64,000 bases of DNA from Nematostella vectensis. Lineage: Eukaryota > Cnidaria > Anthozoa > Actiniaria > Edwardsiidae. The stretch is taken from positions 13,836,460-13,900,459 of the forward strand of contig NC_064047.1 in assembly GCF_932526225.1 (NCBI RefSeq), read 5' to 3'. Under the pieces are notes generated by a model that was not told the origin of the DNA, did not search any database, and saw nothing but the letters and a program-made list of their open reading frames with translations. Position numbers and translations under genes: made by a program. Below are positions 17,930 through 29,693 of the stretch, one piece after another. Every line of letters begins with the position of its first letter. The stretch's first letter is position 1.

Positions 17930-18319
17930 CTACTGATGGGACTTGCTGTGCCTAATGAGGTTTCTTTTCTCTGCAAAAGTCTTTCCGCAGTCCCCACACT
18001 TCAAGCTTGCCGCATGCTTTTTGTTGATGTGTCTTTTTAACTTGTTTTCATGGTCGAATGTTTCATTGCATTCATTGCAAACGCATGGATGACATCCTTT
18101 TTCATGATACTTAAGATCTTTGCTTCTGGAAAATTCTGTTTGACAAGAAGCACACTTATTCTTCGTTGCCATGCCTGTGTCAAGATCCTCTCTTATGCTT
18201 TGTGCCTTTTCCTTCCAGTACTGTTGAAACAATAAATAACATAAGCTTTTTAATACAACTACCATACAATATGCTAGCTCATGGTCATCATAGTTAATGG
18301 AGGGATGTTGTAGAACAAA
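17930..18319 (-). CDS. C2H2 zinc-finger protein of MULE copy 2, 3' exons
   Basis: Exons 18319-18263 and 18220-17930 match those at 298-354 and 397-687 with the same splice sites and no frame damage. There is one visible change in the fingers (CVCNEC for CICNEC), and YWKEK replaces YWKDK. Here the short intron happens to be open too. A CAG|gtattc donor at about 18485, just outside the shared boundary, could join an upstream exon containing MWGIFLWIQ, but that exon is unproven. Confidence 0.55.
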   Translation of the reverse strand, partial: FVLQHPSINYDDHELAYCMVVVLKSLCYLLFQQYWKEKAQSIREDLDTGMATKNKCASCQTEFSRSKDLKYHEKGCHPCVCNECNETFDHENKLKRHINKKHAASLKCGDCGKTFAEKRNLIRHSKSHQ

Positions 18320-18490
18320 CTGCAAAGTGAAATTTAAAAATTTGTATGAGCGAACCAAGAGCAAACTCTAGACTTCACTTCACAAATGTTCTAAACACTA
18401 CAGACTCTGGGAAACCTATCAAACTTCAAAATGATCTAACAATTTTGTATTATAATATTATGAAGGGTAAAAAATAGTCAGCTGAATACC

Positions 18491-19090
18491 TGAATCCACA
18501 AGAAAATGCCCCACATTTTCCCCACCCTCCCCCAAGGTGGGGTGCAATAGAAAACAAAGAAAATAGAAAAGGTTGGATAGTTGAACTTTGATCTTTCATT
18601 CAATGGACAAACCTTTCTTCTCCGAGAGAAATCGTGTTGGAAATATGGTTAAATGTGTACAGTCAGTAAATTTACGAGAAAGCCGGAGAGATAGAGCAAA
18701 TGAGGGAGAGTATAGAAATTGTATACCTTTTTTTAAAAAATAGACTTGCGACATGGCCGAAATCTTCAGACTCCCACCACTGTGAGAGAGTTTACTGGTA
18801 TGGACTTTCTAAATTGCAGATATTTTATTTCACGGATTGCTATTAGACCCATTATCTTACCGCAACTGAATGGTAAAATGCGTTCCAGCCGGTTGGTTTC
18901 CGAATCGAATGCATTGTAGGGGGAGGATTGCGTTGTTGTTGTTCGCACGTGGATGCTTCTTGTTCCGCCTTATTGTAAACACAAAACTCACGTGCGGGGC
19001 TCTTGTACCACAGGGAACCCAAAGGCACTCGCGCGTGATGTCTCTTAGCGTTTTCCGATCGCCGGAGATACGCGTATGACATCATAAATG
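18491..19090. other. No gene seen
   Basis: Unique, moderately AT-rich DNA. Short frames occur on both strands near 18850-19085, but none has splice sites, domain similarity or codon structure that supports coding. Confidence 0.45.
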
Positions 19091-20302
19091 GGCTAAAATG
19101 ACAACGACTGTTTTAAATGGCAACGACCGTTCTTAAAATGACAACGACCGTTCCAAATGGCAACGATGGTTTACGCCGACGAAGAGAGAATAGTACTCCT
19201 CGGGGTCTAAGCCCTCCGGGCCCCCTTGCCGCCGTCCCGGCAGCAAAGGGTCGACTTCCTCTGTCCACACCTTCTCCGGTAGGAGCGGCTTAAGCAGCCT
19301 GTGTTTGACATCGTCGGGGATGTCCTCGTCCAGGATGTTCTGGACCAGCCCCGCCAGTACGGCGGGCGCCTCTTTGTCACGCATGCTACCGAGAACCTCC
19401 TCTATGTAAGCGTCCATGTTTGGGCACACCTTGTGCCACCCAGTCTCTAACTGAGAGTTTGGGTATGCCCTGTGCCACCCAGTCTCTAATTGACCGTACT
19501 GCGGGCTGCGATGTCGGACAGGACGAGTGCGAACCATCCCCGAGCGCGCCTCTCGATGCCACGCATCCTCTGCCCTTCACGATTCCCTCCGCAGGGGCGG
19601 CACAACCGCGTCTCCGACTGAGTCCCTATGCCGCAGACCCTGCACGGCACGGGGAGGGGGCTGCCCTTTCGGAGCCTTTGGAGGTGCACCTTGCAGTAGG
19701 TGTCCATGCACCTCCGGCCGCACGTGTTTGCGTGGCCGATCTTTAGCCACCCGCATTAATCTTTTCCGCACTTCATCCTTCGAACGCTCGGTATACCACA
19801 GGACAGACGGATGTCTAATCTAATAAGTCCTTAAGGGTTCGAACTGCATCATTGGAAAAACATAGCCGTGATACTTCGTAATAGCTTCGTTTATTAGGGT
19901 GCGAGTCACAAAGTCCTTAAAAACGTATGTCATGAAGTACCAAGCTCAACAATTGCCCTCATTATTCATGTACGCGAAACGCGCCCGGCCTACAGCCCTA
20001 ATTAATTATTCATGTACGTGAAACGCGCCCGGCCTACACCCTAATTATTCATGTACGCGAAACGCGCCCGGCCTACAGCCCTAATTAATTATTCATGTAA
20101 GCGAAACGCGCCCGGCCTACATGAACAATTGCCCTAATTATTCATGTACGTAAAACCGATTTGGCCTACATGAACGATTGCCCTAATTATTCATGTACGT
20201 GAAACATTACACGCTTGATATATAGAGACGGGTCAGGGGGGGTCGGAGGGGCCCGCCGCGGCCCCCTAGGGGGGCTTCACTCAAACTACCCAGTCCCCCC
20301 CG
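19091..20302. mobile_element. Virus-like element, copy 2 (mostly deleted relic)
   Basis: Order: MULE-end motif (19091-19172), the small conserved gene in inverted orientation (19173-19400), further broken minus-strand coding sequence to about 19940, the terminal tandem repeats (19945-20210) and the GC-rich end segment (20207-20302). The last two parts match 11690-12115 in the same orientation. The capsid, ATPase and penton genes are absent. GC content is again above the flanks. The inversion of the gene block relative to the ends shows rearrangement, not simple deletion. Confidence 0.65.
19173..19945 (-). pseudogene. Broken virus-like genes of copy 2
   Basis: From right to left: a frame with MTYVFKDFVTRTLINEAITK ending near 19815; a basic segment (RKRLMRVAKDRPRKHVRPEV); then, in another frame, a zinc-ribbon-like piece with CRVCG and CRPCG; then a 36-base direct duplication (GWHRAYPN / GWHKVCPN, about 19425-19500); and finally the small conserved protein (YIEEVLGSMRDKEAPAVLAGL, through PLLPG). 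At least two frame changes separate these parts. The pieces upstream of the small protein have no counterpart in copy 1 and may show what was lost from its left end. No function is recognised. Confidence 0.5.
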
Positions 20303-20879
20303 TAAAGAGTAAAAAGACGGGAAATAATGTCGGTAGTCGGCAAATATTTTTGTCGCTAGTCACTAGTTTTCATGTTTTGTCGGTAGTCGGTTACTCTTTA
20401 GGCCGTTTGTCGCCAGTCGATTAACCCCATCCAGACCATCATGTTATGCAGAGTTATGCACTGCCTTGCATATTCTTATTACTGCGATATTTGTCGCGAT
20501 ACTGTCGACAGTATTATTGTTTCTTTTTTTCTACAAAAAAAGCATTTTTCTAGTATAGGGTAAAGCCAGTAAGCACTCCATAGTGTTTTATTCCGTGGAT
20601 TATTACGGGAACATTTGTGGGCATATTATGTTTTTGGGGATCATTCGCGCGCCGGAGATCATTTGCGATCCTATACAGACCTGAGTTTGAGATGTGCTCG
20701 CTAATAAACAGCGGTTGAGAGAGATTAGAGGGGATCAAAGTGGTTTCTAAAGACCACATTTTTATCACATCATCTTTAAGTTAGAATAGTAAGAGAAGAT
20801 TTGAGACATTTGCACCTTCTTGGTTTGTACTTATTCTGTACATCTGATTGAAAACACTCTTTTATGATGCTGAATGGAT
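20303..20879. other. No gene seen; short tcggtagtcgg repeats
   Basis: The first 120 bases hold three copies of ttgtcggtagtcgg-like sequence, the inverse of the motif at 12300-12375. The rest is unique AT-rich DNA. Confidence 0.4.
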
Positions 20880-21352
20880 CATAAAGATCTTTTAGATACG
20901 AGCTAAGACATAACACGAATAGGATAGGGACTTTTAGATACGAGCTAAGACATAACACGAATAGCATAGGGACTTTTAGATACTAGCTAAGACATAACAC
21001 GAATAGCATAGGGACTTTTAGATACGAGCCAAGACATAACACGAATAGCATAGGGACTTTTAGATACGAGCCAAGACATAACACGAATAGCATAGGGACT
21101 TTTAGATACGAGCTAAGACATAACACGAATAGCATAGGGACTTTTAGATACGAGCTAAGACATAACACGAATAGCATAGGGACTTTTAGATACGAGCTTA
21201 AAGACATAACACGAATAGCATAGGGACTTTTAGATACGAGCCAAGACATAACACGAATAGCATAGGGACTTTTAGATACGAGCTAAGACATAACACGAAT
21301 AGCATAGGGACTTTTAGATACGAGCCAAGACATAACACGAATAGCATAGGGA
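20880..21352. repeat. 42-bp minisatellite
   Basis: Eleven or so nearly identical units contain gacataacacgaatagcata, then gggacttttagatacgagc. Variation is confined mainly to agctaag versus agccaag. The period is a multiple of three, which leaves an open minus-strand frame with a 14-residue hydrophobic cycle (YLKVPMLFVLCLSS). There is no start context or flanking exon, so it is treated as non-coding. Confidence 0.9.
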
Positions 21353-21840
21353 CTTGGAAGGGCTAATTGTATTATTGACGCTAAGAGTGTTTTTGAGCGA
21401 ACTTTTAGGAAACAAAGCTCCTTAAAAGAAAACTTGGATTGACTCCGAGTAAGATGTCGCCTTGACGCGGAAACCTATAATAGTTTGCGAGTTCGGGTTT
21501 TGGAAAACAAGTTATCTGATACAACCGCAACCAGTCTATTCTGGACCTATGACCTCAGAAAACTAACCTTACGTCTACATTGAACGCCAGTCACAAATCA
21601 TTACGTTTAATTGATTATTCTTCACGTCTAGCGGCGTTTCCATATTAGTCGTTATTTAGCCTCATATGTAAAATGCAAAAATACCGTTAAAATGGCGAAT
21701 AGTGACCGTGGTGTGAATTAACTAACGTTTGAGGCCCTCCCCCAAATCGCAGCTCAAAATACGTAACCCTCCCCCTGAACATACCAGCACTCGCCCGACC
21801 CCCCGTTAAATAATTACTCTTCCCTAAAAATAAAAACTGT

Positions 21841-22100
21841 ATGGGACAAGTTAAGGTGTGTCTTGGGCATGTTTCCGATAAAAAGTGGTTTGATTTTGGG
21901 ATACCTTGATATACTAAAAAAGTAACTTTCTTCACTGACAAAAGTGTCCTTCTAGCACGGCACACGTCTCGATAATAGGGACAAGTTAAGGTGTGTCTTG
22001 GGCATGTTTCCGGTAAAAAGTTGTTCGATCTAACAACTTTTTCCACTGACAAAAGTGTCAATCTTCTAGCACGGCACACGTCTCGATAATAGGGACTCTC
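21841..22100. repeat. Two-copy tandem duplication, about 135 and 118 bp
   Basis: The block gggacaagttaaggtgtgtc ... acggcacacgtctcgataat occurs twice in a row, the second copy with an internal deletion. No gene is visible around it. Confidence 0.8.
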
Positions 22101-23223
22101 TTAAACGGGGTCAACAATTCACCGGAAGAAACTTTCACTCAGACCAACCATCACTATTATTCCCCCAATGACGAAGGCAGGGCCCCCTGAATGGTCGATG
22201 TCCGATATTCGTATATTCTCTCATAATAATGGCAACGCTTGTATGCTCGCGCATATTCTTATTCGAATAAAACGCAGTGCTTCCGGTGGAATGTATGTTC
22301 ATCAGAAGATATAAAACAGATAAACCACTACAAATACCACAGAAAAGACAGAACTCCAGGAAATTTCACTACACAAAAATGCGATACCCGAATTCTATAC
22401 CCCAATATACGTGACTTATTACCCCCCTCACAAGTGTTATAATGCCATAACGAGGAGACTGTGCATCCAAGAATAGGAGGGTACATACATGCAACTTTAT
22501 TTGTCCACAAATTTCTATACATTTCAATGGGTATATTACATTATACATGTATATGATGTAATAAAAAATAATATAAAAGGTGACGAGTGCTCATTGTTAA
22601 AATGCTTAACCAGAGTCACCATTCAGGCCCTAAGGGAGTGTCATCCCTCAAGACTTAGGAGGGGTACCTTAATTTAAGGTCCCCAATTGATTGTCATATA
22701 ATCCCCCCTTAGACTCAGCTTAATTATTGAACAGACTTCTCCCCTAAACTATTTCACAATCTTGTATATCTAAAAGCCTCGCTTTAAATGGCAGTAATCC
22801 GTCACAGATTTTGAACATCAAAAAATGCATTGTTTTTGAAAGCCAGTTAAAATAATCAAAACTTGTAAGCTGCACTGGTGTTATAGAATCCTGAACTAAG
22901 CTCGAGATGTACACACACACTTCAAATAAGGCTGCACTAAAGAATCCTTGTGCCCGCGTTGGCTCATGGGTATCAAAAAAATGAGCAAATTCAAATTTGA
23001 TTTTTTTTTCATCTTTTTTGTGCTTTTCACCACTTGCACTGGGGTTTTCACAACATGTGTTTTGTGATTTACATGCTATCCATGATGCATTCGCGGGTCA
23101 CGACACATGTATTTCCACGATACATCCTAATTCAAAATCAGTAATTTCATGACGCAGTACCAACTAACAAATATTTATACATCTTTATGTCTATTGTCAC
23201 TTTACAGGCGTTCAAAGCTGTAT
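22101..23223. other. No gene seen
   Basis: AT-rich unique DNA downstream of the TRIM-TLDc stop codon. It should include that gene's 3' untranslated region on the minus strand: aataaa-type signals (ttattt on the plus strand) occur near 22497 and 23170. Nothing else is supported. Confidence 0.4.
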
Positions 23224-26200
23224 TCAGTCCACCACCTCGTGAAACACTTCCATTTCGTCGGGTGTGAATTTCCAGGTGCCAGCAAAGACGTCACACTCGC
23301 CATCAGATGTGGCGCCCTGGGGACGAGCGTACGTGCGTGACCACGTACTGGACCATTTTCCACCCCCCGCGTTGTCAGCGATAAACAGGTCACGACCACC
23401 ACCAAACACCGGACCGTAACGTGTGTCGTCATAAATGGCATGTTCATCTGGCGTGCGCCTCAATGGCAACTTTTCAGGGCGGTAGCCATTCTTGTTACAC
23501 AGCGTGAATAAGAATGACCTGCTGGAGGACTGGTATCCCCGGCCACTCACTTTTAAGAACATAAAACAAAATGCGTTATTTTTATAATAAAAACTAGAAT
23601 AAATACGACAAAAATTGTGTTTTGGTATATCATAACAGCGGAACTCGTATAATTTAAATTCTCAAATGTCAGAATTGTCACCTTCCGTTAGTATGACCAA
23701 ATAATAATAATAAAAAAAAATAGTAAAGAAGCTTCTATGCATTCATGAATTGTGTCTTTTCCAGTTAAGACCTGCTTCTTGCGACCCGCTTAAAGTTTTC
23801 TCAGATACGGGGTTTCCACCCTCCAGATATCGGCACTGAAAAATATCACTTCCCGGCTTGCAGAAATGTCCAATTTTTTCATATAGAGGGGGAGATAGCT
23901 CTTTTCGAGGATAGAAAATAAGTTAAAGTAAAAGATCTTATAACCCCCATCCCATTTAAGCCCCTGTCTATAATAATTAAGCCACCACCCCTGCCTGATT
24001 TTGGTTTTGTTTTTTGTACAAAGGAAGTAATATAAATACTTATTAATAGCATCTAAGACTTTATAGGAACCAAAATACCTAGTGTCGGATCTGAAAAAAA
24101 AATTGAAATCCCCTGTGTAACCAAGCAGATCTCTTCGGCACTAAAAAGGAAATAAGCGACAGGGGCCTGTCAGAGATTTTACGATGATTTATTAGAGGCC
24201 GTTTTCGTAGCCTACCTGTAGGCTTTAATAGTTTTTCCGGCACTAAAACCCCAAAAACACAAAGTTCGAGGCGGCCGGATTATGCGAGCTCGAAATATAA
24301 ATATTATTATATAAATAATAATTCATAACTTTTGATAAATAAGATACTAGTTCTCATAATATTATTATATTAAACTACAAAACTATTTTGTCGCGTGATA
24401 TATCTAGGGACATTAATCTCTTACTCACAACCCTTAAATGGAGCTTCAATGGAGCCTGTCGGGAATGTAATTACAGTCACAACAAGGGTGAAAAGGATTA
24501 TCTGCGAAATTCTTTATAGGTAAAAAAGCAAAAATAATCATAAAACTATTGAGATGATTAACAGTAATGATACAAAACTCCCTGCTTTTCTATGAATTAA
24601 TATCTGAGGCAATTCAACAGTAGGCAAATAACAGAATTACTAGAAAAATAAATGTGCCAAGATATCAGAGATTCTTCTAAATGGCTCGATTTTAATAACC
24701 TTTACTTCTAGTATTGTCCAAGGACAAATCTAGTTAGTAAATTGCTCGATTTTAATAACCTTTACTTCTAGTATTGTCCAAGGACAAATCTAGTTAGTTT
24801 GAAAACATTTCCCTGCACCAAACAGCAACATTTAACGGGTTCACCTTACGTGTTGCAATGAAAGGGGCTAACAAACGATTTTTTATTTGTCCATCCAATC
24901 CTTTTATCAGAAGATATGCGTAATTACATATTTGGTGGAAGGGGGAGGAAAAAGTAACAAGTATTGTCTGCCAGAGAAGGAACCCTACCACCGCCCTACT
25001 TGTATTCGGTTCATAAGATGATGTATTGCAAACGGGCTTTGTCGAGTTCATATAAAAAAAGGACATCGTGACCGTCCACGGGAAAACGTACACTAAGGTT
25101 TTCAAACTCGTGGGCACGTGCACGGGCACACGCCGTTTAAACGGATTTTTTTTCCGTGACCACGTTACTTTTTTCCGTTGACACGGATTTTTTTCCTGTG
25201 GCCACGGAAGGAAAAGCCGTGGGCACGCGGTAAAAAAGGCAGTTAAAAAGAATTTGAAAGGCCGTTGACACGGCTGTCAAGATTCCGTGTCTACGAATCA
25301 AGCACACGGATCGCGAGTCGTGAATGTTGAACTATTCGATTGAATCTTCCGATTTAAGTAAAAGTCGTTTTCACAACTTTGAGTCGTTGTGGTGGTTACG
25401 GCTTGATGTTAGGTAAACAATAAACACCGAAATCGGTATCAAACATTCACTGATCGTGGCCGCTCTAGTAATGGCACAGAAATAAATGAGAAATACTTAT
25501 TCCTTATAATATGTGGGTTAATTTGGTGTGTGTTATGTAGCGATAACACGTAAATACAGGACGAGAGTTTTGTTATGAACTAGTCGCGGTTTCGGCTTCT
25601 TGTTAGAGAAAAAAAGAAACTCCGTTGGTATCAGACATTCGCTGATCATGACCGTTCTTGTGGAATCTTACAGAATTCATAATTCCTTATATTCCTCATA
25701 ATTCGAGGATTTGTTTGATGTGTGTTATTTGCGGATATGTACGATAATGCGTAAATAAGTTTTTTTGTTAGACAAACTAGAAGCTCCGAAGTCGGTATCA
25801 AAGGTTTATTGATTATGGCCGCTCTAGTGAAATCGTACAGAAATAAATCAGAAATACTTATTCCTCAAAATTCGAGGATTTATTTTATGTGTGCTATATG
25901 TGTATATGTAAGATTGCGTAAATAAGGGCGAAAGTTGTGTCATCAACTAGTGGCGATTTCAGCTTGTTTTTAGACAAACAAGAAACTCCGAAGTCGGTAT
26001 GCAATTTCGCGCACTTTTCGAACATTTTGTCGCTTGTTTCGTCTTCGTTGTTGATCATAGTTTTTCTTGTTTGATTTGATACTCGAGATGGTTTGAGTTA
26101 AATACTTCGATATCGATAAACTAAGCTTTCTTATCAAGTATGCTCACTACTCTACGGCAATCGACGTGTTTATCTATGGAAGGAGGAGGAGGAACGGAGA

Positions 26201-29200
26201 TAAACAGCGACAAAGATTTGGCTGTAGTTTTAAATTGATGTTTACTCACTTCCCGCGATTTAAGGGAGTAATGCATGGTCAAACATAACGCGGAGGATCC
26301 CGAGAACGTAATCATTAAACAGTTTCGGAGTTTAATGATAAAAGACTTAGAATTTTAAGCAGTTTAAGAGTTAAATGATAAATAAAAATCCTCATTGACC
26401 TTCATTCAAAATCTTTGCGGCCTATCATCCGATGTCCACGACGTACACTCGATTGTCTGCAATCCTCCATACGACTTTGAAAGCCGTGAACTTAAGTCTT
26501 CTCTACAGTTAAAAAAAAAATACTGAAAGTCGTGGGCTAAGATTGTGCAACCCGTGTCCACGTAAAGAATATCCGTAGACACGGGAAAAAAATCCGTTTA
26601 ATATCCGTTTGTTTTTGGCGTTTACACGGAAAACCTAAGTGTACGTTTTCCCACGGACGGTCACTCATGAGATGTCATCCTCCATCTCTTCCTAAGATTT
26701 ACAAAAAGTAACGACACAGTTGAGGTAATGGACAAAAATAGGGCAAATGTTTTCTTTGTACAATAATGATCGGAAGTCCCGACCCTCACCCTGCTACGGC
26801 CCTTCTCGTATTCGTTAGTATACTCACTTGTCCACGCTACGTCAGAGTAGCCACCAAACACGTATCGGCCCCCAACGCTCACGAGCACGATGTTCGGCGC
26901 TTTGCCGTTGCATTTTTCATGGAAGGTCCTGGCAGCCCAGCCATCTCTCTTTGCAGAGAAACATCTGACCCAGCGACTTTTTGAACTCTGCTGCACGGGC
27001 TGCAGGAATCCCAAGAGATCTCGGAGGTACTCTTGACCTTTGCCGCTAAGGATGGCGGACTTCTCAAAAACTGCAACGAAATTACACCATCCAGAGATAT
27101 TATAGATAAAGGCTTGTACTTCATGGTATGTCCATATTGTATCCTTCTCCTCGTATTGAGCGATAACGAATTGGAAAACTAATCTTATGAAATACTTGCC
27201 TCGGGATAATCACGAGTATGTCTAGATAAGGAGATAAGTGTAATAAAAAGTAAAAATTTGGGGTAAACATCAATAGAAAAATACTTAAACAGGAGGCAAT
27301 TCCCTAAAAATAACTATAGAGGCAAACAAGAAAGTTGTCAATGTTCTCGACGTCACGTGGGATCTCGGGAACCAATCGTCCACAGAGAAAGCAATCACCC
27401 TAACAACCTTATCAAGAACATTTCAATGCGGGTAAATAAACGCTTTCGCGAGATCTCTTCATCTGCAGAATGCTGAACAGAGCGGTGCCGGAATACCAAC
27501 ATGTGCTCGACCGCAGTGGATACCAGCACCGCCTGCAGTTCCAACGCCCAAAGACCCAGCAATAGGCAGAAACTGGAAATCACCCGTAAATCTGAGCGAT
27601 GCAGCTACAACTACGCACTTACAAAAAGTTTGTAAATGCGCAAAAAGGGGACCCAGAGAAACCTGGAAATAGCCTGTAAAAAGTCTGTAAATTGTCTGCA
27701 AACCTTTGGGATGGAACTAAAGCTTCCCATTGCATAGATTTTCCAGACTATTTTCAGGGTTTTCTGGGTCCCGTTTTAGCGCATGCTCTTGGTATCATTT
27801 CTCCGAATACGGATTATTTCCAGTTTATTTACAGACTATTTAAAGACTTGCTGTCATTGTGAGAAGACTCTAAACAATCTACATACTATTTACAGACAAA
27901 TATGGCAAATCTAGGGTTTAGAAATATATCTAGTATATATAAAGTCCAATTTTCGGTTAATTTCCCGTGTATGTACAGGCTATTTTCATACAATGGAACA
28001 TGACACAGCTAAAAGAGAATTTACCTTGGCCTTTATAAACTAAGATTGTTTTTGACAAAGAATCCCAATACTCCTCGTCCACGCCTAAATAAACACCATC
28101 CTCTCCATCCATTGTATGAACAGTACCGCTTTCGAACATATGCACGTGTTCGCGAAATTTGCGAACAACGCAATAGCAGCTGTTACTGTTAGAGAGGATT
28201 ACAGTTATTCATAATCAGGACACAACTGTATTGGAGAATTTACCTGTATGCTCACCAACTGAGACTTGGCTTGATACATCAACTGAGATCTTCTTTGACA
28301 TGGAACTCCAATATTCCTGATCCACTACAAGACGAACTCCACCCTCCATACAAGGCTTATCCACGGGTTTCTCTGCTAGACTCGATAGCTGGGATAGCAC
28401 TTCATTCCTGATGGACAAGACATCCACATCATTTGCTTCCCTGCACATTCTCTCAGCAAACTCCAAACTGCTACGAGCACTCGCAAGTCTCATGGATATA
28501 TTCTCTCTCTGGGCAGTCAGCTGCTTCTCTTGCTTTTGACAAGCTGACTCGATCTCCCCTCTAAGATCAGATCGCATCTTCTCAAGAGCACCTATCTGCT
28601 TATCAATAAACTGATCCAGATTCTTCCTGGTTACAAGTTTATTTTCGTCAAGATGTTGTTGAGCCTTTTCAACCAATGCCATCGTCTGTTCAATGTTGGT
28701 GATTTTTGATGTAACTTTTTTTGCTCTTTCCAATATTTCTTCTTTCTCTCGAGCGATAACATCACTTGTGAAAATGTAATCATGATTTTTATGATCAACA
28801 ACGGTGCAGTCCCGGCAAATTACTTCCTTACAAGATTCGCAAAACAGTTTCAGCTTTTTATCCTTATGTTTGGTGCAGTAGGAAGTTTTGCTCATTGCAA
28901 GTAACTTTCCGCTTTTGATCTCATCAAGACTGAGGATAGTGTGGTGTTGCAGCGTTTTTATGTTTTTATGAGCCGAGATGCACTGCTCACAGACAAAGTG
29001 ATCGCATTCGTTACATCTCCCCTGGGCAGGCTCGCCGCTATCACACGATTCACAAGCTGGTTTCTTCTTGGAGTCGTCAGATGTCAACAAAGGAAGAACA
29101 GAGATAATACTGTTGATCATGAAATTCACCTTCAAACTGGGAACATCTGCTGGGGAAATCTAAGAGAAAAAAAAAAGTTAATGGAGTTTGCATACCACCA

Positions 29201-29686
29201 TTTCAAAATCGGGGGGGGGGGGGAGGGCCCCGTTTAGATAGATGTATTAGGGTTTAATATTAGGCTAATAACTAATTCTTTTTTTTGAACATTTTGATAC
29301 GCATTAACTATGTATACAATGGAGCCAATTTACTTGTGAGAAGAATTTAATATTAGAGTGATTCATATATATTTAGTTGAAATGCACCTGTCGTTTAAAT
29401 TTATTTGTTTCTTTCAAAACAATGCAAAGCAAAGAGTTTGTTACACAAGTTGTGCCAAGGTCATTTAACTAATGGATGTATTTTTGATATGACAGATTAC
29501 CTGGAATTCCGCCTTACAGAGGGGGCACACAAGTTTTCCTCTCCCTTCAGAGTGCACTGCCAGCTCTTCCAGGCAGTGCCGACAAAATGAGTGCAAGCAA
29601 GGCAGCACTCTAGGATCGTTGAAGTGCTCTATACACAAAGAGCACGTCACCTCATCCTCGAGGCGCCTGCTGGCGGATGTTGCCAT
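23224..29686 (-). CDS. RING/B-box/coiled-coil/TLDc protein (TRIM-like, probable E3 ubiquitin ligase)
   Basis: Exons, right to left: 29686-29501 RING (CSLCIEHF, CLHSFCRHCL, CPLCKAEF); 29159-28244 two B-boxes (CESCDSG... and CTKHKDKKLKLFCESC) plus coiled coil; a small exon of about 28180-28025; 27070-26828 first TLDc half (YLRDLLGFL, KRDGWAARTFHEKCNGK, YVFGGYSDVAW); 23549-23224 second half (SRSFLFTLCNKNG, YGPVFGGGRDLFIADNAG, FTPDEMEVF) and TGA. The phases at the other joints agree (0, 1, 1). The 5' acceptor of the small exon is ambiguous: the obvious sites give a phase mismatch. RING and B-boxes imply ubiquitin ligase activity with oligomerisation through the coiled coil; TLDc may be the target or signal-sensing module. 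No defect was seen in the RING or TLDc exons. The last intron hosts a transposon. Confidence 0.75.
24680..24797. repeat. Two-copy 60-bp tandem duplication
   Basis: The segment gctcgattttaataaccttt ... caaatctagttagt occurs twice back to back with almost no change, so the duplication is recent. Confidence 0.9.
25068..26664. mobile_element. 1.6-kb inverted-repeat transposon, non-autonomous
   Basis: Left end gtgaccgtccacgggaaaac, then gtacactaaggttttc; the right end is its inverse with three or four mismatches (ends cggacggtcac). Inside the left end lie short palindromic blocks of cacggattttttccgtg type. The body has three diverged copies of a block of about 160 bases (ggtatcaaacattcactgat... 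to ...aattcgaggattt). No transposase frame is present. The target duplication is unclear (perhaps TC). It is inserted in the last intron of the TRIM-TLDc gene. Confidence 0.8.
28025..28180 (-). other. Small exon repeating a motif of the preceding exon
   Basis: It encodes HMFESGTVHTMDGEDGVYLG, then VDEEYWDSLSKTILVYKGQ, ending at CAAG|gtaaat in phase 1, which fits the TLDc exon start. The core V.L.VD.EYW.S.SK also closes the B-box exon (VRLVVDQEYWSSMSKKI), so a linker motif has been duplicated across two exons. The acceptor is probably one of two cag sites at 28175-28185. Confidence 0.5.
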
Positions 29687-29693
29687 TTCTACA

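Larger units (their letters stand above)
17241..18490. mobile_element. MULE copy 2, inverted and internally deleted
   Basis: This segment is the reverse complement of copy 1 at both ends: 17241-17845 matches about 4412-3825, and 17846-18490 matches about 780-124. About 3 kb holding the catalytic core and 3' end of the transposase is missing. The joint lies at aagaatatttt with only a few bases of microhomology. Identity is high, so the two copies are close relatives. This is the usual structure of a non-autonomous deletion derivative. Confidence 0.8.
23550..26827 (-). other. Large last intron of the TRIM-TLDc gene
   Basis: 3.3 kb between the two TLDc exons, bounded by a gtgagt donor and a ttcttaaaag acceptor. 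Apart from the 60-bp duplication and the inverted-repeat transposon listed separately, it is AT-rich without coding potential. Confidence 0.6.

Noticed and set aside
20983-21249. Hydrophobic 14-residue repeat protein on the minus strand
   Set aside because: It is the translation of a 42-base minisatellite without start or splice context.
27395-27701. Minus-strand frames shared by both TRIM copies
   Set aside because: They lie in the intron between the small exon and the first TLDc exon; their presence in both copies follows from the DNA-level duplication, and the frames have no splice sites.
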